From Glossina fuscipes (Eukaryota > Arthropoda > Insecta > Diptera > Glossinidae), in the NCBI RefSeq assembly GCF_014805625.2, contig NW_023998417.1, forward strand, positions 10,236,563-10,300,562: a stretch of DNA of 64,000 nucleotides. The letters run 5' to 3'. Below the pieces are notes generated by a model. It saw only the letters and a program-made list of their open reading frames with translations, ran no database searches and was not told the origin of the DNA. Positions 49,997 through 63,200 of this stretch are shown here, one piece after another. Both the position numbers and the translations under genes were made by a program. Within the stretch, counting starts at the first letter, position 1. The number at the start of each line of letters is the position of its first letter.

Positions 49997-51641
49997 TCAA
50001 ATCAATTCTACAGGTTGCACAATTGGCGTCAAGTTGGGTACATTTCTCGGATGATGTACATCTCCACGATCGTAATAGCTGCCATAATGCTCACTAGGTG
50101 TGTGATAGAGTCCGTAGTGAATACCGCTATTGGCCACCTAAATAACGACAATAATTTATTTATCTACTTTTGTAATAATTTCTCTCATTTAATTAATGCA
50201 TTATTATGTCGAGCTTACTCGTTTCAAGCCATTAATTGACGCTAATAGCAATGCCATTTTAGCCAGCAGTAATGCTTTACCGCTTACTATTGATAATAGT
50301 TGAAATCCCATTGGTACAACAACTGCGCCGAACGCTGTCACACCGAACATCATGGTCATCATCATGTTATAGCGATGGCGGCGATGACGGGCACTTCCAA
50401 CTGCATCTAAGTTGCTTAAATCGTTAGTTGTACCATCTTTCCCGGAAAACAAAGAAAATGAAAAATAATTTCGTCCCATAAAATTCTTCGCCAGTTCCAT
50501 GTTCGCAATGCGCCTAAGCATATTCGTCTGTTTATCTGTACATCTGTCCGTCTGCCGAAGTGTGTAGTATCTGTGGCGCGCGTTCTCCCGTTCGATTTCT
50601 GGAAATGGTCCAAGCAGGTTAAAGCACACGCCCGCAATGCCCGCACTGAGAACACATTTGTTTTTCGTGCCTTTTGCTCGTCGCTACAGCGCAACTACAA
50701 CAGATACCCGATAAAAATTTCCACAAAATGATTCAACAGAGGCTGAAAAAATCAGCCATGCCCACTCAATACTATGAAGCTATGTTTTTCCTTTTTCTCA
50801 ATCTGTGATAGGAAAACAATGATGGACAGACACAACGATTCGCTTGCAATCGAACCTAATTTTCTTACCAAGTTTCGTACTTATTTGTCAACCGATAAAT
50901 TACTTTGTTACGCTTGCTTCGCACATTTTTTTTTTTCTATAATTTACTTACACTTTTCCATTGTTTGTATATAATAATCCGTTAACTGCTTTAGATTTAT
51001 TTCCAGTACATGTGTGCTAAGAATTTTTGAAAAGCTCACTGCCACACGATCGAACCATGTTAAATATTTTATATCTTTACGATGCCAATGGGCACTTGAG
51101 TGAAGAAGAAAAAGTAAAGGAAAAAGTATTTCAAATTAAGAACACAGGAAATTTTCATAATACTTTTGATGATGAACACGTTCTTTCTCTCCATTATCAT
51201 CAGGCAATGGTGTACGTATAATGAAACGTATACCGCGCCATAAAGGTATAATCGCACGTGAAGAGATATTTTCAAATAATTGTAAGCTGACGGTTTTGAC
51301 ACAATACCAAGTGGAATTCTTACGCACACCAAACGACAATGACTGCAGTAACACATATCGAAAAGAGAAGAAGAAGAAGAGAGATTATCTTTGATGATGT
51401 AGTAAAGCATAATGAAACACTTTCGCATTCATACTTTCTCGCATTCTTTTAGCGCTTGATTCACTATTCGCATTTCCTTAATCCATGACATTGAAGAGGA
51501 TTCTGTCGCCATTATAGTAGAGTTAATCGGCGCGGTACTGCTTAACGCATTATATGCTATATATTTAGCTTTTATTTTTCTGCTTGCATTCACAATCAAT
51601 AAAATGATTATTATAAACTTCAGTACATGAAAGGAACTCAT
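49997..51641 (-). CDS. Osi23: Osiris family protein, probably Osiris 23 (gore-tex)
   Basis: Insect-specific endosomal/cuticle-secretion family (DUF1676). Exon 1 (51641-51435) encodes a signal peptide (MSSFHVLKFIIIILLIVNA) and the first family cysteine (NQALKECEK). Exon 2 (51342 to about 51164) gives RKNSTWYCVKTVSLQLFENI and a WRGIRFI block, the two-cysteine/DUF1676 region. Exon 3 (5' end uncertain, about 50560-50700, to 50219) contains NMLRRIANMELAKNF, a basic linker and the hydrophobic segment MMFGVTAFGAVVVPMGFQLL followed by SGKALLLAKMALLLASINGL. Exon 4 (50137-49997) encodes a tyrosine/histidine-rich tail (HYGLYHTPSEHYGSYYD). Exon 1 to 2 and 3 to 4 joins are phase 0 with good sites (CGA|GTAAGC); the exon 2 to 3 join is unresolved. 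The Osi23 choice rests on neighbourhood: CG15538 (Osi23) lies next to CG15537 (CRF-BP-like) in Drosophila, as I recall. Osi23 is needed for olfactory nanopore formation. Confidence 0.85.
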
Positions 51642-53554
51642 ATTATCCTTTTATTAAAACACAACATCAACTATTTATTATAAGCTAAAGAAATAGAAAT
51701 TTAGTCTATAGTCACCGAGCAGACATTTATTGTTTTATGTGTTGTATGTGAAATTAACTAATGTCACTGAAACTCTACGAATGTAAAATTTTTGCTTTTA
51801 TAATTTTACGCACACACAGTCGTTTCGGAAACAATGTATTGAGAAAAGTAATCATTCAAGAGTAAAATTATACGGTAAAGAAGGGGAAAGACCCGTCTTT
51901 AAATCTAGTCTAGCAGCCTACTGACCGTTAAATTTCTTCTGCACACTAATGTGCAAAAAGTGTTCATACGAAATGTTTGCTGGTTTGTATGCTCCAGCGA
52001 ATATGCTTAATTTAAGCAAAATGATTTTTCATCGTCTAAAAGCAACGACAAATGTGAAGATCACATACGTTAAAGTCCCAAATGTGGTATTCTTCGAGTT
52101 AAAAATTTGTTATTTCCCATGTTCTGTCAAGGGAGCTGGAAACGTTTTAAAAAAATTTAACGAAAATTCAAAATTGATTCGCGAAGAAAAGGTTTCTTTT
52201 TTGTGTATTAGTAACAAATGCATAAAAACAGCTCGTTGTTAGTCTGGTCAAGACTGCTTGTGCAAAATATCTCCTCCGACATCACACTTTGAAATCAAAG
52301 TTCTTTGATTCTTCTTTCAGTCCGTCCAAGAAACGTATTAGAGTTGAGACGAGCTGATACTTTTCGCTTCAACTTTCTAATCTTAGGAATACATACAGGC
52401 GCTGTGATTGGTCTCAGTATTCTCGTTACAAGGATTAATCATAAAAAAAGTCCTTTCGATATCAGTTTTATTGTATTAAGTAGGGTTGTGAACTGTCGCA
52501 AAACATACAGACCTTGACCTTAACCTTGAAACATATAATGCATGTGGCATTCATTTGAGAGATCAGGAGTTGCATTCAAAAGATTAAAGAAAGAAATTTG
52601 CTGAAAAGCAGCTTAAATACATTGAAATATTTAATAATAAGGTATAAAGTTTTTCACATCATTGTGCAGAGTAAATATTCAATATACGCACTATCCCCTT
52701 AACAGATGTATGCTATATTCGTGCTTTCGTTTGTAATATTCCGAAATGCAGTTCAGAGATTCCAAAAAAGTAACTATACCATTGGTCAGCCCTTGGCTTT
52801 AAATCGGTATGCATTCATTACAGATATTAGTTAGAAAATCGGTGCATTTGTAAAAATCATTCATCGTCACGACCATGAGAGAAAAACAAAAACTTAAAAT
52901 ATGTTGTCAATAAAGCAACATATGAAACGTACATAGGACGTACGTTAGGATCAGTTGAAAAAGATAAGTAAAATATTTTAACTATCGGCAAAGTGACACC
53001 TACCCATATTTAAGATGATATTCTTGCAATTATATGTGAACGGGTATCAACGATTCGTCTCAAGGCGAATTATCGCTTACTCAGTTGCTGTTACTTTTCG
53101 GGATTTTCTGATGCGCCCTTGAATACAATATTTATCACATTTGGGTCATAAAATTTGCTTTGATTTTGAAAATGAACGTGTTTAACATTCAAATTTGTTT
53201 GCTTAGTGGCATGGAAAGAAAACCTATAATAAATGGTATTAAAAAAATAAAAATAAAAAATAAAAAATTTTCATATTCTAATTAATTATTGATTAAACGG
53301 CACTTATTCTTTGCTTTTTCTTAAAGATTTTTTTTTTATTGAAAATATTTCTTTTTTATGTAGATTTTTGTTTTTTTTCTTTCATATTTAACACTATTTA
53401 GAAAAAGATAATTTACTATAATTGAAAAGTAAGTTAAACTAGCTTTTGAAGTGTTTCAAGTTGCACTTGTTGTTGCTTGTGTTAATTTAAAAATTTTGTA
53501 TAAAAAAATGATATTTATTTAAATAAAAGAGTCATGATATTTTTTTTTATTCTT
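51642..53554. other. Intergenic, upstream of the Osiris gene
   Basis: No assignable gene. A plus-strand frame of 97 codons at 51949-52242 is cysteine- and lysine-rich, but has no signal peptide, splice support or recognised family and is probably fortuitous. The Osiris promoter should lie in the left part of this interval. Confidence 0.4.
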
Positions 53555-54260
53555 TAGACCACTCTGCGGATGTGTGCAACACCTAGAAGACCATTGGTTA
53601 TATCAATATAAGCTTGTCTGTCCGTTTGTCCATTTTATTTTCTTGTGTTGAACTTATGGATGAACTTATGATATGAAATTTCTTGGATCAGCGGGTTTTG
53701 GACTAAGGGCGAAGGCTTTTGAAAATGTGTTGGTTTTACACTCTGCTCCGCTTAAGGTGCAAGAGCATATTATATATAGTTTGTGTCAATGTATGGCAGC
53801 ACATAGGAGGACGCGAGAAAGACTTCTTTATATGGATATAATCTTGCCTATCCATCCCACTATGTCGTGTTTCACCTACGGGCTTAATAAGAACTATGCG
53901 TTGGCATCTTTTGGACCAAGGACGAACGCTTTTGAAAATGTGTACAAGACCATACTATATATAGTTTTTATTAATGTATGGCAGCACATAGGAACACTTG
54001 GGATAGATCCAACCGTTATTATACCAATATACGTTTGTCTTTCCGTCTGTCCATTCCAAATTTGGTACACTACCGATATGCTTTTTCGCTCAAGGACGAA
54101 CGCTATAGTAAATCCTTCGCATTGGACCTCTTTTTCGACCGCTTCTCGTACAATGATTTACTTTAAAAAGACGTCATATGAGCAATCGCAGAGTGGCGTG
54201 GAGCATACACTGATAGGCCGTGGCCCAGCAATATATTATCAATTGTTTTTAAAGTAAATA
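53555..54260 (+). repeat. Tandem GTCCGTCTGTCC-family copies
   Basis: Three partial units follow one another. 'tatggcagcacataggaac' and 'ggaccaaggacgaacgctt' recur at about 270-bp and shorter spacing. The array produces a deceptive open frame of 194 codons with repeated FGPRTNAFENV-like peptides, which is not a gene. Confidence 0.75.
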
Positions 54261-55364
54261 AAAATGATGTAAAAATGATTATAAAACCATCGGTTCGTTA
54301 CAACTGAAAAGAGATTTCAAATTTTAGTAAAGTCATTATGGCTTCTAGGCAACATTTTTCTTAAAGAGTCGCCTGCACTGTATGGAAAGCTTTTCAATTA
54401 TGAGCATTTTGAACCAAAACTTATAAAAACTTCTTCCTTGGTGTGTTGAATAAACGGAAAATTAACAATAAATAATTTATAGTTTTTTTTTTTTTGTTTA
54501 TTTGTAGCATGTTCTTTGGTTTTTTTTTTTTTTTTTTCTTCTTTTTTTGTTGCTACTTATTACAATGGGCGGCAGCTCGTGTCTTTTTATTAAATTAGTA
54601 ATTTTATTATTTTATTAAATTTCTTCTTAACTTTTGTGTTTTAAATTTAAGTGCAAATTAAAAAAACAGTGCTAGAAAACATTTTTTTTTTTCTTATTTT
54701 CTTCTTTTTTTTATTTAATAGAAAATTTGTTTTGTTTTTAGAAAAAGTTAACAGTATAAGTTGTTTTGTATATTTCTCTCATGGATTCCCTCATCATCAT
54801 CATCATCATCATCATCATAAATTTGATTTTTTTTTTTTTTAAGTATTCTATAGTGTTTATACTCTTCTCCAAAGTTGGTTAAACCAATTTATCATATAAA
54901 TTAATTTTGTTGCCGAGTATATATAACAATTTTTATTTGTATAGATTATGGGATCTACCATAACTTCAGTTCAATTTTAATCAATCTTTTTCAATATTAG
55001 TGTCATTATTCATTGAATGCAGTAGCAACTACTTGCATTCAATTTGTTTTTGTATTCTTCATTTTGATATAACAGTTTCTGTGTATCGATAAAGCAATTA
55101 TTATATGTATGTAAATTATATCCAAACAAATCAATTCAATTGCTTTGGATCATTTATTGATTTGGAGAAGATAAGAAAGAAATTACTTAACTATGATTTT
55201 ATAATTTATAATCATTATAAGCATTAAATCCCAAAGCGTTATAATTTATATATTAGAAGGACCTCGTCCCTATTGTCGTAAATGTTTCGACATGTTTGTT
55301 TATTTTATTTTACTAATTGGTGAAAATTTGAATCCAGTCGAAAATCTTCTTTGAATTATTACAC

Positions 55365-55920
55365 CCTACATCAACAGAATCATTTTCTTAATCGTTTTAA
55401 GCTTGTCAGTCCATCTGTCCATCGGTCTGTCTCGTATGCTAATGTTCGCAATTTTTAAAATATTTCGATTAAATTTGATAGAGTGGCATGTATTGATTCC
55501 AGGACGAACGCTATTGACAATGATTCGAATCGGATGTCGGTCGTTGTAAGAATGAGTCGTTGTAGAATGGACTTTAACTCACTACAGTGTTGTAGTCGGG
55601 TCGTAGCTTTTCTTGTTTTGATGTGTTAAGTTTATGTGTATGTATACAACCCTCGGAAGTAATTGAGGCAAGTCCATCTTTTATTATGCTGGTCAGAATC
55701 ACGTTCTGAATGAATTTAAACTTATCTGTCTATCTGTCGGGCTGTCCGCTTTGTTTTGGCGTATGGACAAACGCTATTAAGAAGGATTTGAATCGGACCA
55801 TGCTTTCAACGAACTTCCTTTTCAGGTCTTTTTTTAAAAATTCACTATATAAACAAATAGCCAGTGATGTAGGGTATTTAATGGTGGACCATGGCCCACT
55901 ATAATGTTCTTACTTGTCTT
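55365..55920 (+). repeat. Two tandem GTCCGTCTGTCC-family copies
   Basis: The first unit begins 'acaccctacatcaacagaat' and the second ends 'cagtgatgtagggtatttaa' followed by 'ggtggaccatggcccactat'. The start and end modules are reverse complements (CCCTACATCA versus TGATGTAGGG), so the family seems to have short inverted ends. Confidence 0.7.
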
Positions 55921-56848
55921 GAATTATTTAAGAGGAAAATTCTAAATGCAAAAGTTTACAAATATCACTAACTAAAGTGGATTATGATACAATTTTCAGT
56001 GGTGAGCATATTGAACTGCGAAGTGGGACGACATTAGGAAGTTTTAAATTTTTTTTTTTTTTTTTTTCTTATTTAAGAGGAAATTTTCATATTTTTTATA
56101 GTGATAGAGAATATTTTCCCAACTCCTTTCTATATTCCGGAAAATTCAAAATTGAAGTTTGCACTAAAACTTTAAAATGCCTTCACAAGCGTTTACAGGC
56201 ACGTCTCGCTTATAGGTGAAGTAAGCCGCATTTAAATTTGAATTAAATCATAAAAATAATTTTTCAATGAGAAATTCTAAAACATTTAATAGGAATTCCA
56301 TTAAAGTTGAATAGAAAACACTGGCAAGTCATTTCATCATCATTTGGACGAACAAAATCTAGTCAGCCTAATAAACATTTATATCCAAATCAGTTTTATT
56401 TGCTAGGTTATGTTTAGAACTATTTTCAATGTCCTTATAATTTGCATTTGTATTGCACTTAGATATTATTGAAGTGATTTTGTTTTTTTTTTTTTTTTTT
56501 TTTATATCTTAATATTAGCTTTTTGGTTTATTATTATTTGCTTTTGCTTTAAAATAAAATTGGAAAAAATCCATCATTTCACGATTTATTGTTTTTGTTT
56601 TTGCAACTTCACAGGCTATCATCGTATTTTAATTTAATTTTAATAAGTTTTTTATTTGTTTTTTATAAGAAATTATGCAATTAATTAAATTAAGTTTTTA
56701 TTTAATTTTATATATGGTTTTTTTTTTTTTGTTTTTTATAGTAAATTTAATTATTTTTAGTTGCATCGACAGTTGATAACAGTTTACTATTGTTGTTTTT
56801 ATTTTTATATATCATTGGAGTTTAATATAATTCATCTAGCAAAAAATA

Positions 56849-56879
56849 TATGTATGTATGTTTGTATGTATGTTTTTTT

Positions 56880-56911
<32 letters not shown>

Positions 56912-56945
56912 TGTATGTTTGTATTTATGTATGTATGCGTATATA
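56849..56945 (+). repeat. (GTAT)n microsatellite
   Basis: Imperfect GTAT/ATGT tetranucleotide repeats over about 95 bp. They give an artificial repetitive Met-Tyr-Val-Cys frame. Confidence 0.85.
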
Positions 56946-57135
56946 CGTATTATCTTTGAATTAACCTGTTTTTAGATTCATTTACTTTCAATTCTTTACT
57001 TCTTATCTTTACATAATTATTAGATGTAATTATAAATTTTCACTATAATGATTATTTTTTACTTCTTAATTGCATTTAAGAAAATAGAATTTAAACTTAA
57101 AAGTCTGGCATTATTTATATATATATATATATATA

Positions 57136-57141
57136 TTTATT
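57136..57141 (-). terminator. Polyadenylation signal of aralar1
   Basis: AATAAA on the minus strand, about 70 bp past the TGA stop of the aralar gene. It is the first match after the stop. Confidence 0.55.
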
Positions 57142-57209
57142 GGATAGATGTACAGGCTGGTTTTGTGATGTTATGATGTTATAGTTTTTTAATAGAGGCT
57201 TCGATATCA

Positions 57210-60200
57210 TCATGAGGTTTTCTTTGAACCCGTCGATGATGATTCAATAGTGTGTTGTTGATGGCGAGATTGAAAGCGTGGCAAAAAGAGACCAAATTTC
57301 GATTCGATGCCATTGAGTAAAGGTACTGCAGCCCGATAGCCACCAATGTGATCAGCATTAAGGCGTATATCGTTGAGCGTATCGATAGATTTGGATTTGT
57401 GCACTTCGGAGCCAGTGGGATGAGAACCGCCAAAATCAACGTAAAATAAACGTTGCAGCAATTCATAGGTAACTAATGTAACACCAAATTGTGGTGATGA
57501 ACGGAAGACACGTGCTATGGATTTATATGTATATATATATATACATGATCATGAAAAAAAATCATGCAAAAAAACTGAATTATATGCTGATAAGATGAGA
57601 TTATATTTAGTTTAAAATTACCAGCTGTTCCTTTCCAGAAGGCTCGCGGCCCTTCTTCAGCCATAATTTTTTTAGTAGCATCCCATACACCAGTGTAGGT
57701 AGTTTGACCAGTTCTAGCTACTACTTGTAAACGAGTTTTAATCACGTCAGCCGGTGTAACCAACGAGGCAGCCGGTACACCGGCTATTGCACCAGCAGCC
57801 AACAAAGTCAACGGATGATTATATCTAAAATATAAAAGAAATAAAATTTATTTATATTTTTGAAAAAAAAAAAAAAAATCTCCTTGAAGTGTTATACCCG
57901 TCTTCGTCAGCAAATAAAGCTTTTGTATGAGCGTATGTGGGAAAATAAATGGCAGAGAATGGTACATCACGCAGCAGACAAGCTCGGGCACCTTTGTACA
58001 AACCAAATAGACCCAAATCGCGAACAACCGCTAAGGCACGAACTTTAGCACCGCCTGCTATCTCACCAGCTACCTGCAGACGTATCTTAACAATTTCTAA
58101 GGGATTGGTGAAGACCACTTGCGAAGCACCAGCCTATATGCATAACAACAATAATAATAATAACATTTTAAGGAATTTTTTCTCTCTCTTTTTTTTTTTT
58201 TTGCAAAACTTACGCAACCACCTGCTAGAACTTCAGCCCAAACAGGTATAGTTCCCTGTTTGTCGGATAATTTATCACGCACCAAATCATTTACTGTTAA
58301 CTTAATGGCTTTTTCCGGCGCCACGCCCATTAGCTGTGGTAAAAGTCCACGATATAAACCCAAAAAACCTTCGTGACGAATAACCTTGAATATTAAACAT
58401 AATCTATATTACATATAAACATATAAAAGAAAGATTGGAGAGGAGAACCAACTTTTTTAAAACAATCCCAAGAATTTCTATAAGCCACTTCTCCAATATA
58501 GGAACCTGTTCGCTGATTTTGCATGCGGGTCTTTACCAAATCAATGGGATAAACAACTGTGGCACCAACGGCTAAAAAGGAAATTTTGCAAAACGTAATG
58601 AAATAAAAATTTCAATAAACTTTTCTTTTAAAAAGGATGGATGCATAAAAAAAATTGTGGTGCGATGAAAAATCTTCCGCCCAAGAAGATATTTTGAAAT
58701 CAATTTTGTATAGTTTACGCAACTTGTGCTACAAGACTGTATTATGTTTGTACGGATATATCAAACACTTGGAAGGATTTGAAATAGACTATCCTTTCTT
58801 ATACCGGCCAATTGAGAAAGTGAGTTTGCTGGGTCTATCTAAGCTTTTCTGTCTGTCTGTTCATGTTGCATTCTTGTGTTCAATCTACAGATATCGATTT
58901 TAGAGATGTTTTGATGGAGTTTGGTACACCAATGTATTTCAGCCCAACGACGAACGGTATGGACGGTATGTGTCTGATCGGACCAATTTTTCAATCACTT
59001 CCCATATACGGCCTTATATTGAAAGGTGCTTCCGTGTATAACTGTATTAGACAAAAAGGTGCAGGTTATTTTAAAGTGGGCCATGCCCCATTATAGTACT
59101 TTTACTTCTAAAATTTTTTTTTGATTTTTAAAAAATTTTCTAATTTTAATATTTATTTGAAAGAGTTTTCAAATAACCTTTGAAAATCAAAGAAACTTTA
59201 TAGTATTGACTTTTTCAGTACTTTGGGTAACAACTGGTCTGAATATCCATTTCTTTTGGTTGTGGGTATGAAAATATCAGAATATATTTGATGGAGAGTT
59301 CATGATATTAAGTCTCGAAACTCAACATTTTGTGATATTGATTGAAAAATTAAGACATATTTACTTACCGCCCGCCATTGAGCCCAATGTAAATCGATAA
59401 GTGCTCTCCAAAATTTGTATAAATGCTGAACGATCAGCTGGACTTTCCACTGCTCTGATTTCCGCTAATCTAGTGGTGATATGCTTTGTGTAATGTTCCG
59501 GAGCGATATTATTCAAATCGCTATAAACTACTCGTCTAAAAATTTGGAGATATGGAAATTATTTTATAAAACTCTTAGATATAAATTATTTATATAAATA
59601 ATTGTATCTATGGGATGATGTTTGGCAAAACATTTCAAAAGGAGTTTTGATTTGATATTTTTATAAAGCAAAGGCATTGAATTACAGAATCAAAAACAAA
59701 TTTGCCAAGCCGAAGAGCTTTAAGCTGTTACATTCGCCTTGGCGCGAATTTCGAATACCCATCGTCTTGAGAATAAATGTACAAAACTTGTCTTGTTAAA
59801 AACAGTCTTCGTTGTGTTCATAGTTTGCTTATGGTAATGTTTACTGTGACATATATTTTAACTTCACTTTATGTTTATTTATTTATTTTCTATATATTTT
59901 GTAAATCGATCATATGCTCTCCTGTATTAAAAAACTTTACCGCACTTGAGATTTGCACCCGCGACCACTGAGTTATTAGTAGGCTAAGGGACTAATCATG
60001 CGGATAACCACTGTACATTTTAAAAGATTGTTTTTAATTTATTATATTAAAATATTTTAATATAAATAAATTATGACAAGATCATGTCTAATTTCTCAAC
60101 TTGATCTCTGGAATTGAAGCCAGAAGAAAACGGACAAACGGACTGACATTCTTAAATTGAAAGAAAGCCTTATGCTGATCGGGCGATTTGCGAATCAAAT

Positions 60201-60227
60201 TTCAATTCTCTGACAGTGGGTATATGA

Positions 60228-60273
<46 letters not shown>

Positions 60274-63200
60274 ATATATCTCTAGCAATGATGTAGTTAC
60301 ACTTGCCTATTTGCTTCAAACTTTTTACGTCTCCACCAACTAGTTGGTTATTTTTATATTAAAAAAAAAAAACAAATAATTTCAACATGAGATTTTTTAT
60401 AAAATTTAGTTTAAATTTAAAAAAAAAAAAAAAAAAAAAAACAAAAAAACAAAAGTAGATATGAAAAAAATTTAATAAAAATAGTTAAGTCAATTAAACA
60501 ATTTTTGATAATATTTATATATACATATGTATGTTATAAACGAATTAGAAGATTTTACTTGTAATTGAGATTTTTATGTTTAAAGAATCTTTGCAATTCG
60601 AATGACTTACCCGGTATGATGTAAAGCTCCTGTTAACTGAAATAAAATATCAATTTCTAATGGTGTAATTTGACTCATAGTTTGAGCAGCATATAATAGT
60701 TCATCTTTGGTAACAGGTTCTGTGCGATTACCTTGTGTGGCATGCAAGTAGATGCGCTTAATCAATTCCATGTTATTTAGTAATGATGTGAAAGCCATAA
60801 AATATGGAAAACTAACTTTGTGACCCTCAGTTATCTAAAACAAAATGTTATCTTAACGTCATCACGTCATGTTACATTACGTTACAAAATTTTCAATATT
60901 CAATTTTACATACCGCTACTAAATTGTCTTTAACATCGGCGGTAAGTAAATGCCTTTTAACATTAACCATAATATCATGAAAATCTAATGGAGATATATA
61001 TCCAGAACCGGCTGGATCTTTAGTTCGGAATGCTTCCATAGCGTATTCCTCATGGAAATCATGAAGTAATTGAGTAAATTCCGCGTAATTGATCAAGCGT
61101 TGTTTTTTCTACAAATGCCGTAATTGCGTAAATTATGCAAAATGTCATTAAAGAATTTAAAAATAAAATTTTATTTTGCATATTTCATAAAAAGGTATAA
61201 TTACCTCACCAAAATATCGTTTAATAAATGGACTGTCTAATCTGAAGGGTAATTTCGAATGTAATTCAGTTTTTTGTACGATTTCAGCAAAATTATCTAA
61301 AATTTATTAAATTGAAATGAATTTTATTTTCGTTAATTTTTTTTGCTCGCATAATAATCGGTCCGCTTACCATAGGATACTGTGCCATTGCCTTGGCGAT
61401 CAAATAATTGAAAAGCAGTTTTATACAAAGCGTCTGGTGTACATAATAAACCTTCGAAAGCTTGAAATTCTGCAAATGAAATAAGTCCATCTTTACTGGT
61501 ATCAGCAATGCCGGCTAATAAACGCACTGATTCCTAAGAAAGTAAACGATTTAATATAAAAAAAAAAAAAAAACAAATCCAATTATCGCATAAATTCTTT
61601 AATTTATAAGTAAATAATCGATCGGACTTATCGGAAAAGCAGGCGAACCAAGCAATCTATTTCGATCGTAACATAGCATTCTCATTTCTTGGCAAGTAAA
61701 AAACAATGTTGTTTAGAAGAAGAACACGATAATAGTGAACAGGTGCGGAACAACTTTTATTATATTAATAGTTCTCGATAAAATTAAACGAAATAATGAC
61801 ATATCGCAGTGGAAATGAATAATGATTCATGACATACTTAATTTACAATATGTCCAAAGAGATAAGAAGTACATGTTATTATATATGTGATAAGGAAAAT
61901 GGCAGAAATTAAAAATACTCCAATACATTTGGAAAACTCATTAAAATAATTTAAGCAAGAAAAATTTCTAACTGGAATTTCCTTAATACGTTGTCATTGT
62001 CATTTAGACGAGATATTGCCCAGATCTTGTGCAGCAAGTTCTCTATGCAGTTTGTACGAATGTTTACAACATGTAGAAGTATTTGAGATAAATCTACCTT
62101 TTGATTGAGATTTTATCTGTCTGTCTGTCTGTTTGTCTATCACACTGTTCATCTTGTTTTCTTGTATTCAAGTTACAGGCCACAATTTTTGTGATATAGT
62201 GTCTAGGGTGTTACGCTGTTGAAAATGCTTCAAATCGGGTCACTTTTTCTACGATTTCCCACATAATGACCTATTTTGAAAAGTCATGGTATGAATTACT
62301 GTAGGTTGATGTTGTGTATTTGAGAGTTGGCCACGGCCCGATATAGTGTTTACACTTGTTTTACATACAGATTTTTGACATATGAATGGGCATCCAAGTC
62401 CTCATTAATGGTTTTGAGTAAATCGCATAAATAATACGTTCAGATAAAATGAAATGCCTTTCTCTCTCTCTCTGCCGATTGGAGAAAACAGCTTAACATT
62501 AAGAACAGTATTCATTAATATTACATTTAATCACAACTTATTCTTGCATAAATACACAAATAATCGAAAAATTTCAGTCTAATCAATTCGTTCAGATCTT
62601 GACATTAAAGTAATAATTTGTGTGTTATTTGTATACCCTACATCACTTGTTGCCGAAGGGTATATTAAATTTTTGCGGACATATGTAACACACATAAGGA
62701 CTTGAGAGAGATCCAACTTTTATTAAAATCTTGCCTATCCGTCTTTCTGATTGCTCGTCTGATGTTCGTCCATGTGTTCTTGTGTTCAATCTATAATTAA
62801 TAATTTTCGAAATATTTTGATGAAATTTGATACACTGATAGTTCCAATCGATTCATTTTTTCGATGACAGTACATTATAATGTAATTTTCCACATTTCGC
62901 GACAAAAATCGCTTAGTGTTACTGTTGGGTGGGACAATTTTTTTAAAATCCTTTTTCACATAAAAATTAACCTTATCGAATTTGGACCGCGTAGGTCTAT
63001 TCTCTGCAATCCCAACCTATATAGGGATTTCAATGAAAAATATGCCGTAATATGTCAAAATGGTCTAATAATTTAATTTAAAAATTGGTCCATAGCAATT
63101 TTATCTTAATCTTGATTTGGATCACTTTGGTCTATTGTTTAGACTGAACGAAATCTGGTGACTTGCATTGAAAGTAAGCCTTTGTGACAAAGCCAATTTT

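Noticed and set aside
51949..52242. 97-codon plus-strand frame, cysteine- and lysine-rich
   Set aside because: There is no signal peptide, domain, conserved motif or splice site. Frames of this length are expected by chance in 64 kb.
53673..54257. 194-codon open frame
   Set aside because: It runs through three tandem units of a dispersed repeat and encodes repeated peptides from the repeat consensus.
59925..60015. Functional tRNA gene
   Set aside because: There is a B-box-like element but no complete cloverleaf, and the sequence is shared with other degenerate copies.
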